DNA of 64,000 bases from positions 465,304-529,303 of the forward strand of contig NZ_CP045721.1 in NCBI RefSeq assembly GCF_009646115.1, in the 5' to 3' direction. The position numbers and the translations under genes are program-made. This DNA comes from Pantoea eucalypti (GTDB lineage Bacteria; Pseudomonadota; Gammaproteobacteria; Enterobacterales; Enterobacteriaceae). Positions within the stretch are counted from its first letter, which is position 1; every line of letters starts with the position of its first letter. Shown here one piece after another: positions 45,838 to 55,128 of the stretch. Below the pieces are notes generated by a model. It did no database searches. It was not told where the DNA came from and saw only the letters and a list, made by a program, of their open reading frames with translations.

Positions 45838-46653
45838 TTACTTCATGTATTTGGAGACGTCTTCGCCAAACCACTTTTGCGCCAGCTTATCGAGCGTGCC
45901 GTCCGCCTTCAGCTCTTTCAGCGTTTTCGTGATGTCATCATTCAGTGCCTGATTCTGAGCAGAGCGGTGGATCAGAACATAGGTATTGTTAATGACCACC
46001 GGCTCACTGGCTTTGATAGCCAGCTTCTGGTTGTCGATTACCGTTTGCTCACCGAGGTTTGAAGGCAGGATGAGTGCGTCATATTTACCGTTCTGTACTT
46101 CTTTCAGACGATCCGGATAAGGCACCCCGGCGCTGGACGCTTTGATGGTGATCTTGTCGTTCGGGTTATCCTGCTGCCACTGGGTGACGAACTTATACAC
46201 GCCCCCACCTGCGGTGACAGGCACGATCTTCTTGCCGACCAAATCTTTCATACCATTGATATTGCTATCGCTGCGGCTGTAGATCTTCATCAGGCTGGCA
46301 CCGATTGGCGCATCAGGTATCAGGAACTGTTTGCTGCGCGCAGGCGCTTTATAGTATCCGCCGGTGGCCATGTCATATTTGCCGGTTACCAGGCCGGTTT
46401 CCTGTGCGATATCCGCCGCACCTTCCATCACAAATTTGTACTGTGGCAGTTTCGCGTTGATGGCTTTCAGCACGTCCGGCTCGTATCCCTCGGGTTCGTG
46501 ACCAATTGCGCCCCATGACAGCGGCTTGGATTCTGCAGCGGTGGCGATTTTGATAGTACGTACGGCGTCAGCAAAGCTGTTACCGCTGATCAGGGCCAGT
46601 GCGATGATGCCAGGCGCGGCCAGGCGACGTAATGTGGTTTTGATTGCAGGCAT
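45838..46653 (-). CDS. Amino-acid-type ABC transporter substrate-binding protein
   Basis: A 271-residue periplasmic protein. The signal peptide (MPAIKTTLRRLAAPGIIALALISGNSFA) is followed by RTIKIATAAESKPLSWGAIGHEPEGYEPDVLKAIN, a family 3 binding domain. It differs from the binding proteins at 10-14 kb, so it probably binds another substrate. It is between the ATPase and permease genes. The ligand cannot be predicted with confidence; the monooxygenase in the operon suggests a modified amino acid or sulfur/nitrogen compound. Confidence 0.88.
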   Translation of the reverse strand: MPAIKTTLRRLAAPGIIALALISGNSFADAVRTIKIATAAESKPLSWGAIGHEPEGYEPDVLKAINAKLPQYKFVMEGAADIAQETGLVTGKYDMATGGYYKAPARSKQFLIPDAPIGASLMKIYSRSDSNINGMKDLVGKKIVPVTAGGGVYKFVTQWQQDNPNDKITIKASSAGVPYPDRLKEVQNGKYDALILPSNLGEQTVIDNQKLAIKASEPVVINNTYVLIHRSAQNQALNDDITKTLKELKADGTLDKLAQKWFGEDVSKYMK

Positions 46654-46673
46654 GTTTTTGATTCCTTTAATTA

Positions 46674-47411
46674 TTAGAATAATTTTTCTGAGTTGAGGAA
46701 CTGGGCAAGGCGCGGCAGCGTTGGGTTATCAAACATCTCTGCTGGCGTCCCCTGCGCCGCCACCACACCCTGATCCATAAACACGATGCGATTCGAAATG
46801 CTTTTCGCAAACTGCATTTCGTGCGTCACCAGCAGCGAGGTAATGCCGGATGACGCCACATCTTTAATCACTTTAAGCACTTCACCCACCAGCTCAGGAT
46901 CGAGCGATGAGGTCGGTTCATCAAACAGCATCACATCCGGACGCACCGCCAACGCACGGGCGATACCGGTCCGCTGTAACTGGCCGCCCGATAACTGCGA
47001 TGGATAGTGATCGAGCCGGGTTCCCAGGCCTACGCGTTCCAGCTCCTGCACGGCGATGTCGCGCGCTTGCTGTTTGGTTTTACGCTGGATAACAATCAAC
47101 GGATCCATCACATTTTCCAGCACCGTCATATTTTTAAACACGTTAAACTGCTGAAACACCATGGCAGTGCGCAGACGGATAGCCTGAATCGCTGCTTTGT
47201 CGGGTGACTGATAATCCATGCGGATCTGGTCGAGTTGAATCGTCCCCGCTGACGGCTTCGCCAGGTAGTTAATGCAGCGCAGCAGCGTAGTTTTCCCCGT
47301 ACCACTTGGCCCAATGATCGAAACCACATCGCCGCGTTTTACTGACAGATCGACACCTTTCAGAATCGGGTTACTTCCGTACGCGAGCGTAATATTGTTG
47401 AGTTCTAACAT
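46674..47411 (-). CDS. Amino-acid-type ABC transporter ATP-binding protein
   Basis: A 245-residue ABC ATPase. Walker A GPSGTGKTT, Q-loop VFQQFNVFKN, signature LSGGQLQR, Walker [13 protein letters not shown] and switch VTHEMQF are all present. It is a HisP/GlnQ-type ATPase. It lies 20 bases before the binding protein and 12 after the alkylhydroperoxidase-like gene in the same operon. Confidence 0.92.
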   Translation of the reverse strand: MLELNNITLAYGSNPILKGVDLSVKRGDVVSIIGPSGTGKTTLLRCINYLAKPSAGTIQLDQIRMDYQSPDKAAIQAIRLRTAMVFQQFNVFKNMTVLENVMDPLIVIQRKTKQQARDIAVQELERVGLGTRLDHYPSQLSGGQLQRTGIARALAVRPDVMLFDEPTSSLDPELVGEVLKVIKDVASSGITSLLVTHEMQFAKSISNRIVFMDQGVVAAQGTPAEMFDNPTLPRLAQFLNSEKLF

Positions 47412-47423
47412 CCGGTGCAGCCC

Positions 47424-47990
47424 TTATTTGTTCAGGTCAGCATGGCCAAGCACATGCATCAGACGGTTGGCCCAGCCAAAGATGGCGATAGCGTGGATCA
47501 GATCGATAATCTCCTGATCGTTCATGCCGACGGCGCGAAGTGCGGCAACATCTTCCGGCGTGGCTTCAGACGGTGTGACCGATAAACGACGCGCAAAGTG
47601 ATAAATAGCCGCGTCGCGTTCACCCAGCACGTCCGCACGGTCGAAATAGATGGCACTGACCACGGCGTCGCTGTCGGCCAGCTGTGCATGACGGCGCGCA
47701 TGCACCACCGCACAGTAGCGGCAACCGTTAACAATGGAAGCACCCAGTGCGCCAAGTTCACGATCCGCGCGGTTCAGACCACCGTCAACATACATAATGG
47801 CGTTGAATAAACCGGTACGCGCAGTGTAGCTCTCTGGATCGTGTACCAGCGTGCGCACATACTCTGAGATCTTCTTGTTGGACGGCGTCACTTTCATCGC
47901 ATCAAGCTGTGCCGGCGTTGCCTGTTCAACCTCTACGGGTGTGATATAGGGATGCCAGTGCAGCGGCTTGAGATTAACCGACGGAATCAT
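47424..47990 (-). CDS. Carboxymuconolactone decarboxylase/AhpD-like protein
   Basis: A 188-residue AhpD-fold protein. The redox motif NGCRYCAVVHARRHAQ supplies the CxxC and downstream His of this family. The likely function is a thiol peroxidase-like or dehydrogenating/decarboxylating activity. It resembles the alkylhydroperoxidase-domain proteins of the Avi_7169 type found in ABC/monooxygenase clusters. Its start overlaps the stop of the next gene by ATGA. It has the active-site residues; the adjacent family member does not. Confidence 0.82.
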   Translation of the reverse strand: MIPSVNLKPLHWHPYITPVEVEQATPAQLDAMKVTPSNKKISEYVRTLVHDPESYTARTGLFNAIMYVDGGLNRADRELGALGASIVNGCRYCAVVHARRHAQLADSDAVVSAIYFDRADVLGERDAAIYHFARRLSVTPSEATPEDVAALRAVGMNDQEIIDLIHAIAIFGWANRLMHVLGHADLNK

Positions 47991-48469
47991 GCGGACCTCA
48001 TCAGACGTAAGCCAGCCGCGACCCGCGTCTGGAAGTTAAGAAAGGCGATCAGTTCAGAGAGCGCGACAATTTGCGGGTTGCTCAAGCCGGCCTGCTCCAG
48101 CAGGCGAATGTGCTGTTCAGTCGCCTGAATCGGGTGCTGTGTCACCATGTCAGCATGGCGTGCAATCGATGCCAGCGGTTCCTCATGCACAGGATTACCG
48201 GCCGCGAGCGCCAGTAACGCGTCAGACGGGTTCAACACTGCCAGCTGTGCATGATAATCGCGTTGCAGCGGTTCATCCGCGTTCAAGACCGCCATACGTT
48301 GCGCCAGCGCCAGACGGAGAACCGCAGGCAAACCCTGTTCGTCTTCCGGCGTTAACACTGACAGACGGCACGCTTCTGCACCCTCAACAAATTCGGGACG
48401 CAGGCGGCGCGTCTGATACAACGCTTCTTCGGGTACTAATCCGGCTGCCTGATCAATAACGTCGCTCAC
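47987..48469 (-). CDS. CMD-domain protein without CxxC, Avi_7170-like
   Basis: A 160-residue protein of the carboxymuconolactone-decarboxylase-like helical fold, seen in LLEQAGLSNPQIVALSELIAFLNFQTRVAAGLRLM. It has no CxxC, so the classical redox centre is missing. It begins with GTG overlapping the stop of the monooxygenase gene (GTGA), after AGGAGA. It resembles the CMD-domain proteins of the Avi_7170 type and YciW-like proteins. It may be a structural partner of the AhpD-like protein downstream, as the genes are coupled; that is inference. Confidence 0.72.
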   Translation of the reverse strand: MSDVIDQAAGLVPEEALYQTRRLRPEFVEGAEACRLSVLTPEDEQGLPAVLRLALAQRMAVLNADEPLQRDYHAQLAVLNPSDALLALAAGNPVHEEPLASIARHADMVTQHPIQATEQHIRLLEQAGLSNPQIVALSELIAFLNFQTRVAAGLRLMRSA

Positions 48470-49920
48470 AACGCGTTCTCCTGTTTTAGTTGCGGGGTTG
48501 AATCTACCCATTCATCGCCCAGTAATTCCGGGGTGTTAAAAGCCTGTAAGTTGGCGTAGTGCTGCCCGACGTCATCGGCAAACAGTGAAGCAGCAATGCC
48601 GCGCACCAGGCGTTCCGCTCCTGCACTCACTGCAGGAATATCGCCAGAAACTTTGCCGTGCGTCAGCATCGCAGCATCATTGAAACAGTGAATGTGTGCC
48701 AGTATCGGGCAGGCACCCGGCGTCAATTCGCGGAATTCAAACGAAGGACCGAGATCCGGCGCTTCCAGCAGGCTGTGTCGTGCAGTCCCCATTTCCGGCT
48801 GATAGCGTCCGTCGGACCAGCTACGAATATGTGGCGCAATGGCAGCAAACTCCGGACGACCGTGAAAATCGTTGGTGAAGCCGGTGGCGGCGATCAGGAA
48901 GTCGTAGCGCAATACGCCCTGGGTCGTTTCGATCAGCAAGCCATCGGCTTCCTGCTTAACGGCCTTGATGGCGCAGTCGAGGAAGAAACGTGCATTGTCA
49001 TGACGGGATACGCGCAGGGTTGAAGCACGCGGCGGCGGCGTTTGCGTCGCGGCGGTGTAATCGACAAACTTCCACTTCCAGACGTCGGGGAGTTGATACA
49101 TGCCATGCACCACGCCCTGACTGCCAATGCCCGTCATCTTGTTAATGCGCGGCATTTCTTTACGTCGGATCAGCAGATCGACTGTGGCAGCGCCCTGCTC
49201 CAGAGCGGTGGCAGCGTTATCCATCGACGATGCGCCTGCGCCAATCACCGCGACGCGTTTGCCCTGTAATGCGGCAAAATTGATGTTATCGGCGGAGTGT
49301 GCCCAGAACTGGCGATCGATACCTTGCAGGAAATCCGGGACGGCAAAACCACCGAGTCCTGAACGCCCGGTAGCCAGCACCAATCGGCGTGTGTAGACGC
49401 GCCCGGTTTCGGCACCGTCCAGATCGAGCGCAATAAGATCCCCGGCCTGCGCGATATGGGTGACACGCACGTTGTTCTGCACCGGCAGATTCAATACCCT
49501 GCGGTACCAAATCAGGTAATCCATCCACTGCGCTTTAGGAATTTTGTCCAGTGCTTCCCATGCTTCATTCCCCCACTGTGCCGTGAACCATGCACGGAAG
49601 GTCAGCTGCGCGAGCCCAAGAGCCGGACCGTGTAGCGTTTTCGGCGAGCGCAGCGTTTCCATGCGCGCAAAAGTAACCCACGGCCCTTCCAGCCCTGCGG
49701 GCGCAGTGTCATAGGCCACCACATTGCTAATGCCGGTGAACTGTAATTTAGCGAGCGCTGCCAGACCGCACATGCCCGCACCAATCACCACTACATCGCG
49801 AACGGGTGCGCTCTGATAAGTCCGTTCCGGTACCCATGATTTGGCAGGCAGCTCCAGAAACTCCAGATCCTGCTGAAGCTGAGCTTCCAGCGCATCAAGA
49901 CCTTTGGCGACAAATGTCAT
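48466..49920 (-). CDS. FAD-dependent monooxygenase/oxidoreductase
   Basis: A 484-residue flavoprotein. The FAD motif VVVIGAGMCGLAALAKL and the NADPH motif VAVIGAGASSMDNAATAL are separated by about 180 residues. The C-terminal ATGFTND is typical of flavin-containing and Baeyer-Villiger-type monooxygenases. The chosen start is 49920 after GGGATT. It is the first gene of the operon and is coupled to the CMD protein. It probably oxygenates the compound that the downstream ABC system imports, but substrate is unknown. Confidence 0.88.
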   Translation of the reverse strand: MTFVAKGLDALEAQLQQDLEFLELPAKSWVPERTYQSAPVRDVVVIGAGMCGLAALAKLQFTGISNVVAYDTAPAGLEGPWVTFARMETLRSPKTLHGPALGLAQLTFRAWFTAQWGNEAWEALDKIPKAQWMDYLIWYRRVLNLPVQNNVRVTHIAQAGDLIALDLDGAETGRVYTRRLVLATGRSGLGGFAVPDFLQGIDRQFWAHSADNINFAALQGKRVAVIGAGASSMDNAATALEQGAATVDLLIRRKEMPRINKMTGIGSQGVVHGMYQLPDVWKWKFVDYTAATQTPPPRASTLRVSRHDNARFFLDCAIKAVKQEADGLLIETTQGVLRYDFLIAATGFTNDFHGRPEFAAIAPHIRSWSDGRYQPEMGTARHSLLEAPDLGPSFEFRELTPGACPILAHIHCFNDAAMLTHGKVSGDIPAVSAGAERLVRGIAASLFADDVGQHYANLQAFNTPELLGDEWVDSTPQLKQENAL

Positions 49921-50274
49921 AAAGCAATCCCCTGGTGTCAGCGATCGCATGAGAGCGAGCGAAAACGGTCAATGTGCGTCAATGAGACGGCCTTTTATTA
50001 TCTTCAAAACACATAATAGGCGGCTAACAATCATTAAAACGCATAGTAAGAACTAAGTTTTCGCATAATCCTCTTGCCCTAATTCAGAGTCAATAACTCC
50101 GCTCATGATTCGACCAATGGATTTCTTATATCTTATGCTGAAAAAGCTATAAGCATTGAATATGAAGGGGTTTTTTTATAAATGGGTGTCTGGTTCTGCC
50201 TTAATACCTGCAGTAAAAACGATCTCTATATCGCAGCCTTCCACTTGATAGTGACGTTAAAACGAAAACCGTTA
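49921..50274. other. Promoter region of the FAD monooxygenase operon
   Basis: This 354-base region separates the LysR gene and the operon it probably controls. It is AT-rich around 49990-50170. I see no clear T-N11-A site that I can defend. Confidence 0.45.
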
Positions 50275-51234
50275 TTAATCCTGATTGATGATTCGCATAA
50301 TGCGAGGGTGTTCACTGGCAGTCAGACGTTTAAATCCAGGCAGCAACTGCGCGGCGGCATCTGCCAGCGCCTCCACCAGCGCCTGCGCCGCGCTGGAAAG
50401 CTGGCGGCCCTGAGGCGTGATCACACCAAAAAAGTAAGGGATATCTTCCTGAAGCGGGCGGATCGCCACACCGGCCAGCGGCATGCCCCAGCCTGTAACC
50501 GGTTCGAGGATCGCCACACCTAATCCAGCCCGCACGCAGCCCAGAATATTCGCCGACGAATTGGTTTCAATAGTTTCCATCAGCGGCGCTTTGACCTTCT
50601 TCAGCGCTTTATCATAGCGGCCACGCAAACGCTGCGGACTCCAGGGGGCAATTAAACGGCGGCCTGCTAACTGACTCAGCGATAGCGTACTGTTCAATGC
50701 CAGCTCATCTTTTTCCGGCAGCGCGACCACGCATTGCGACTGTCCAATCCAGTGCAACTCAACCGCGTGATGTTCTAGAGGCAAACTGCACAAACCGATG
50801 TCAGCCTCTGCGGTGATCACCGCATGCGCCGTCTGAACGGCGGATTCACTGATGATTTGCACTTTGTTTTGCAGATTCAGTGCAGCCAGTGCCTGTGGCA
50901 ATAAGCCGGCAGCGAGCGCGGGCGTAGCCGCAATACTGAGCGGGCGATGCTGCTGATGCGCAATTTCCTGAGCACGCAGGCGTATCTGCTGTAATGACAG
51001 CAGCGCTTTTTGCACATACTGATGCAGCTGCAAGGCCTCTTCTGAGGGATGAATGCGCGGACCATTACGAATAAACAGTGGGTAACCCAGCGACTGCTCC
51101 AGCTCCTGAATCAGACGGGAAACGGCGGGTTGTGAGCGGTTTAGCACTTTGGCTGCCGCGGTGACGCTGCCCGCAGAGATTACCGCCGAGAAGGCTTCCA
51201 GCTGACGCAGATCGAGGTCATTTAACAAAGTCAT
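50275..51234 (-). CDS. LysR-family transcription regulator
   Basis: A 319-residue LysR regulator. The N-terminal helix-turn-helix is LRQLEAFSAVISAGSVTAAAKVLNRSQPAVSRLIQELEQSLGYPLF. The C-terminal sensor domain includes TNSSANILGCVRAGLGVAILEPVTG. It is transcribed in the same direction as, and upstream of, the monooxygenase/ABC operon, which it is likely to regulate. The inducer is unknown. Confidence 0.9.
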   Translation of the reverse strand: MTLLNDLDLRQLEAFSAVISAGSVTAAAKVLNRSQPAVSRLIQELEQSLGYPLFIRNGPRIHPSEEALQLHQYVQKALLSLQQIRLRAQEIAHQQHRPLSIAATPALAAGLLPQALAALNLQNKVQIISESAVQTAHAVITAEADIGLCSLPLEHHAVELHWIGQSQCVVALPEKDELALNSTLSLSQLAGRRLIAPWSPQRLRGRYDKALKKVKAPLMETIETNSSANILGCVRAGLGVAILEPVTGWGMPLAGVAIRPLQEDIPYFFGVITPQGRQLSSAAQALVEALADAAAQLLPGFKRLTASEHPRIMRIINQD

Positions 51235-51616
51235 CGCGAGGATTCTTCCCTAAGTCATTGATCGTTCCCGATAAACACACGGGAAAAAATCCATCATAGA
51301 GAGAGTTTGTCAAATTAGCCATAACGACAAAAATCGCGTGGCAGTTGCCGATTCGTCACGGCGTGTATCCGGCGACTGAATGCAGGGGCAAGCTCAGCGA
51401 TTTCTTCCTGCACGCCTGGCGGCATCTCTTTGCAAATTGAACCGTCTTATATCTGACACCCCTACTCCTTGCGGCAGTCGTCTTTGAAATTGCGTCGGGT
51501 ACCGGGTTATCGGCTTTAAACGTTGGCAGATCGTTTAATAACGGCAATGCGTTTTCAGGGTTCTGCTGGTTATTTATTTTAATGGGCACCATCTGATATT
51601 AATCATCACGACACTT
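51235..51616. other. Intergenic region, no gene seen
   Basis: This 382-base stretch lies upstream of the LysR gene and downstream of the TetR/DUF2158 pair. Only short frames without recognisable products are present. Confidence 0.45.
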
Positions 51617-51799
51617 TCAGGTCACAGGCCAGAAATTTGAATACGGTGTGCATATGTTCAATTCTGATAAGGTAAAAGATCTTTTAAAAAAACGTCCTTT
51701 ATCGATCCAGCCGCAGACTACCCTCTCGTCGGTGCATTCAAGCACAATCATTTTTTTTCTTCTGTTTCGTCGACGAACAATGGTGCCAACCGCAATCAT
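51617..51799 (-). CDS. Small YodC/DUF2158-like protein
   Basis: A 60-residue protein with the pattern of the YodC/DUF2158 group: VGTIVRRRNRRKKMIVLECTDERVVCGWIDKG, then F-x-x-S-E-L. Such proteins are small beta-barrel-like proteins of unknown function. It starts at an ATG overlapping the stop of the TetR gene (ATGA) with AAGG nearby, so it is translationally coupled to that regulator. It is probably controlled by the same operator. Function unknown. Confidence 0.6.
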   Translation of the reverse strand: MIAVGTIVRRRNRRKKMIVLECTDERVVCGWIDKGRFFKRSFTLSELNICTPYSNFWPVT

Positions 51800-52434
51800 G
51801 CGGATGCCTTAACCGAGAGTTGCCCGGCTTTATTATAATTTTCCGCCAGTATCGTCCTGACAATAAAATCGTTAGTGCTTTGAAGTTCTTTTATCTCAGG
51901 CTGAAGTTTTCCATAAATCCTCATGCCCTCCAGCATCATAAAAATGCTTTGAGCCATGACCCTGGCATGTTCATCCTGCCGAAAGATACCCTCCTGCTGA
52001 CCTCTTACTAATATCCATTCTAATTCATTGATAATATTATTGAATTTAGAAGATACTTTTGATTTTACCTCTTCGTCCCCAGGTAAAAGCTCACTGGCTG
52101 CTGCAATAGTAAAGCAGCCTTTCTCTCCCAAAGGAGCAGATGATAGCTGGGCCACAAATTCAAGCATTTCTCGCAGCGCTGCCTCAGGCGACATTTCTGC
52201 ATTTCGCTTTGCCGTTCTTGAATTGCCATCCTCCATGTAGCGCTGTAATGCAGCAAGGTATATAGCGCGCTTATCCGGATAAAGCTTATAAATACTGGCA
52301 CTCGCCAGGCCTGAGGCTTTCATGAGGTCAGCCATCGATGTCGCCTGGTATCCGTTTCGCCAGAAACATTCAAGTGCTGTATTGAGAAACACGTCTGGAT
52401 CGAACTCTCTCGGTCTTCCCGCAGCTGCTTTCAT
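51796..52434 (-). CDS. TetR/AcrR-family transcription repressor
   Basis: A 212-residue repressor. The helix-turn-helix region spans VFLNTALECFWRNGYQATSMADLMKASGLASASIYKLYPDK. The rest is a helical ligand-binding domain. The start at 52434 follows GAGGAG; the longer frame begins upstream within the operator. A perfect inverted repeat lies 26 bases upstream, so it most likely represses itself and the small downstream protein. No obvious target such as an efflux pump is adjacent. Confidence 0.88.
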   Translation of the reverse strand: MKAAAGRPREFDPDVFLNTALECFWRNGYQATSMADLMKASGLASASIYKLYPDKRAIYLAALQRYMEDGNSRTAKRNAEMSPEAALREMLEFVAQLSSAPLGEKGCFTIAAASELLPGDEEVKSKVSSKFNNIINELEWILVRGQQEGIFRQDEHARVMAQSIFMMLEGMRIYGKLQPEIKELQSTNDFIVRTILAENYNKAGQLSVKASA

Positions 52435-52749
52435 AGGGCTCTCCTCTGTGAACAGGAGCATTGTAGATCGACCAATCTACAATTGAAAGGTTTTGAGTGG
52501 ACTCTGCGTCCATCACTATGAATTTAAGCAATCGCGAGACCGCTATTATCACTGACAGAAGTAAACTCAATCACAGCGGTGCATGAGGCACAGGAATATG
52601 TAATCAATAAACATGAATCTGACCCTTACAATTCGCCTGATGCAAGGGCTGTTGAAGCGGTCCGCCATCAATCAGGCGCGTGCGCGTTAACTGATGGCAG
52701 ACTGACTATAATCACTGGCTGTTATGCTCAGAGCACGCAGCCACGATCA
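52435..52749. other. Intergenic region upstream of the TetR gene
   Basis: This 315-base region holds the TetR operator and its promoter. A 78-codon rightward frame here has no recognisable product. The fetB gene ends at its right edge. Confidence 0.5.
52460..52483. promoter_or_regulatory. Palindromic operator of the TetR gene
   Basis: Arms ATTGTAGAT and ATCTACAAT, exact complements of 9 bases, flank a 6-base spacer. It lies 26 bases before the TetR start, the usual place for an autorepressor operator. Confidence 0.8.
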
Positions 52750-53529
52750 TTAATGAGAGTTGTTATCCGATATTTTCAGCTGCGACCTGGCATTATAAAA
52801 ACGTCGGAAAGATAAGTAGACCGCAATGATTGTTGACAGGCTGGCGGTTCCAATCAGCATGAACGTCACCATAATCTGATACTTAATTGCTTTGAGCGGA
52901 TCGATTCCTGCGAAGATCAATCCTGACATCATCCCAGGAAGGCTGACCAGTCCGACCGTTTTGGCCGCATCTACCGTGGGGATAAGAGCTGTACGAATGC
53001 TGTCAGCAATAATACGGCCCGACGACAACTTCACTGATGCGCCCAGGCTCAGCATCTCCATAATTTTCTGGTGATTATCGCTGAAACGCTGGTTCAGATT
53101 GCTGTAACAGAGCCCTACCGCGACCATGGCATTACCGGCAATCATGCCTGAGATGGGAATGACCTGCATCGGCACAAAGGCGATTGCGCCGCTAAGCCCC
53201 AGAATCGTCAGTGTGATGACGGTGCCACTGAAAATAGCGACAAAGGATATCGCAAAGGCGTTATCGATATTCCGACCGCGCTTGCGTGCATTGATTGCGG
53301 CATTTACGCAGATAAACAACACCATCACTACCGTCAGCCAGCTGTTATTAACGTCGAAAATTGACTTCAGCACGAAGCCAACAATAATCAGCTGGATAAT
53401 CGCCCGGCATACACTCCAGATAATATCTTTGCTCATGCCGAGCTTTTCTTTCTGACTGATTAGCAAAGCAATGACGACCAGCGTCAATGAGAGCAACAGT
53501 GAGGTGTCACTAATATTATGTTGATTCAC
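52750..53529 (-). CDS. fetB: FetB, iron export ABC permease
   Basis: A 259-residue membrane protein of the UPF0014/FetB family, which matches the E. coli length. It has VFVLKSIFDVNNSWLTVVMVLFICVNAAINARKRG and AKTVGLVSLPGMMSGLIFAGIDPLKA, both typical of FetB. The GTG start at 53529 follows GAGGAG and overlaps fetA by 14 bases. With FetA it exports iron and protects against iron-driven oxidative stress in E. coli. Coupled with siderophore genes in this window, it completes both uptake and efflux of iron. Confidence 0.9.
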   Translation of the reverse strand: MNQHNISDTSLLLSLTLVVIALLISQKEKLGMSKDIIWSVCRAIIQLIIVGFVLKSIFDVNNSWLTVVMVLFICVNAAINARKRGRNIDNAFAISFVAIFSGTVITLTILGLSGAIAFVPMQVIPISGMIAGNAMVAVGLCYSNLNQRFSDNHQKIMEMLSLGASVKLSSGRIIADSIRTALIPTVDAAKTVGLVSLPGMMSGLIFAGIDPLKAIKYQIMVTFMLIGTASLSTIIAVYLSFRRFYNARSQLKISDNNSH

Positions 53530-54184
53530 GCTGATGCTCCTCTTCGGGCGCTGCCAGACGAAGCACATTCCCGGCCTGCTCAATGTCATTTACATCGTGA
53601 CTGATACGCACCACCGCCACCTTGTCTTCAACTGAAATTCTGTTAATCAATGAAAGCACCGCCAGCCTGTTTACGTCATCAAGGGCGCTGGTGACTTCAT
53701 CCAGTAGCAAAATATCCGGCATAAACTGCAGATTACGAAGCAGCCCGATACGCTGCTTTTCCCCACCGGAGAGCTGTTCAACAGATTTATTCAGCATATC
53801 GGGTGAGAGATTGACACTCTCAAGGTGAGCAACAAGCCTTTCCCGATGCGGTTTCTGGCGCCGGATCTGCCAGGGAAGCGCGAGGTTGTCGTAAACCGTC
53901 TGACCAAACAGCTGCGGTGTCTGAAAACAGTACGAGACCTGCTGGCGATACGCCTCTGCGTCCAGGGTGGTGATGTCGTGGTTTTTGAAGAAGAGTTGCC
54001 CGGAATCTGGCGTAATGAGGGAAGCCATAATTTTTAAAAGTGTGCTTTTTCCACTGCCAGAAGGGCCGGTCAGTAATACGCAATCGCCCTGATGTAACTG
54101 CAGAGATACCGGTCGTAGTAGCTGACGATCTCCGACTGAAAAAGTGACCTCCTGCACATCGAGCAGGGGCAAAACTCTGTCCAT
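53516..54184 (-). CDS. fetA: FetA, iron export ABC ATPase
   Basis: A 222-residue ABC ATPase. Walker [10 protein letters not shown], signature LSGGEKQR, Walker B ILLLDEVTSALD and the switch ISHDVND are intact. Length and neighbour match FetA (YbbL) of E. coli. It lies just upstream of fetB and overlaps it, so they are made together. A slight upstream spacing of about 280 bases to the next gene may hold its own promoter. Confidence 0.9.
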   Translation of the reverse strand: MDRVLPLLDVQEVTFSVGDRQLLRPVSLQLHQGDCVLLTGPSGSGKSTLLKIMASLITPDSGQLFFKNHDITTLDAEAYRQQVSYCFQTPQLFGQTVYDNLALPWQIRRQKPHRERLVAHLESVNLSPDMLNKSVEQLSGGEKQRIGLLRNLQFMPDILLLDEVTSALDDVNRLAVLSLINRISVEDKVAVVRISHDVNDIEQAGNVLRLAAPEEEHQREST

Positions 54185-54426
54185 ATTTACGCCTCAGGAC
54201 CTTAAGAGGAAGTGGCAGGATTTTTGCGTCAGACGGAATCAGACACTGCCTTTCATGGGCCGGATACACGTGGTGTGCTTTGCCGCCCATTTACAGCGCG
54301 AATGGCGGGTTAAGCGCATCGGACTGCGAGACATAAGAGTAGTCATTTCAGAACGGCTAATCATCTTCTGAGTTAAAAATGAGTGGATTGAAACAGCTGT
54401 GGGTCGTTCCTCCGCAAAAAGCACGA

Positions 54427-54450
54427 GGGTCAGACAAAGGTGGCTGACCC
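54427..54450 (-). terminator. Terminator after secreted protein gene
   Basis: The stem GGGTCAG/CTGACCC has a 10-base loop and is followed on the minus strand by TCGTGCTTTTTG. It lies 11 bases after the stop of the gene at 54461. Confidence 0.6.
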
Positions 54451-54460
54451 GCTGCGGCAA

Positions 54461-54949
54461 TTATTTGTTTTCCCAGTGGGTAGAAACGGGGTTTGTGACC
54501 GTATTCATTTCCTGTGTATAGGTGCCGTTCTGCTGTGCGATGGCCTCGCCGGTGTCGACAATCGCGTTCTGAATGAAAACGTTCTGCTTTTCACTTTTGA
54601 TAAAGGTTAACTGGTGAAAGGCCGTTTTATTCCCCCAGTCAGCAGAAGGCAGAGAGATAAAACGCACGGTGAACGTTTCATCATCAAACTTGCCCTGCAT
54701 AACGTAAACGCCGTAGTGGTTTTCGCCCTGAGAAATGATCTTATAGGTGCCATTGTCGTAATAATAGATCTCAGCATCCGGAAACGGCTTTTTGTCATAC
54801 ATTTTGCGGTAGTGCAGCACCTGTTTGATGGTGGGCTGCCCGAAACTGACAGTCAGGTTTTTACCATCCGCTGAGGTCGTCAGGCCATCAGCATGAACAC
54901 TGCTCATCAGCATTAACAGGCTGGTTGTAACCATTGCAGTTGCTTTCAC
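54461..54949 (-). CDS. Periplasmic or secreted protein of unknown function
   Basis: A 162-residue protein with signal peptide (VKATAMVTTSLLMLMSSVHA followed by DGLTTS). The mature part has regular beta-strands, such as AEIYYYDNGTYKIISQGENHYGVYVMQGKFDDETFTVRFIS. The GTG start at 54949 follows AGGAG; a longer frame lacks a signal peptide and RBS. I do not recognise the family. It is monocistronic with its own terminator, located between fetA and a DUF1345 gene. Confidence 0.6.
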   Translation of the reverse strand: MKATAMVTTSLLMLMSSVHADGLTTSADGKNLTVSFGQPTIKQVLHYRKMYDKKPFPDAEIYYYDNGTYKIISQGENHYGVYVMQGKFDDETFTVRFISLPSADWGNKTAFHQLTFIKSEKQNVFIQNAIVDTGEAIAQQNGTYTQEMNTVTNPVSTHWENK

Positions 54950-55128
54950 TCTCTTTCTCCTGATCGGATCACGGGAACAACAAACGTATAACACGACAGA
55001 ACTTACACGGCAGTGCGTGTCGGTTGAAGAGGCAGATAACACCTCATTACACATTGTTATAATCACTAAAGGTGACCAGGTTGTTACAGAATGACAGCTC
55101 CGCAAATGATGCCAGGCTGTCACTGGAT

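Noticed and set aside
50182..50523. 113-codon rightward frame overlapping the end of the LysR gene
   Set aside because: Although GAAGGGG precedes its ATG, most of it is antisense to the conserved LysR C-terminus.
52579..52815. 78-codon frame between the TetR and fetB genes
   Set aside because: No domain, overlaps fetB on the opposite strand and lacks a good RBS.
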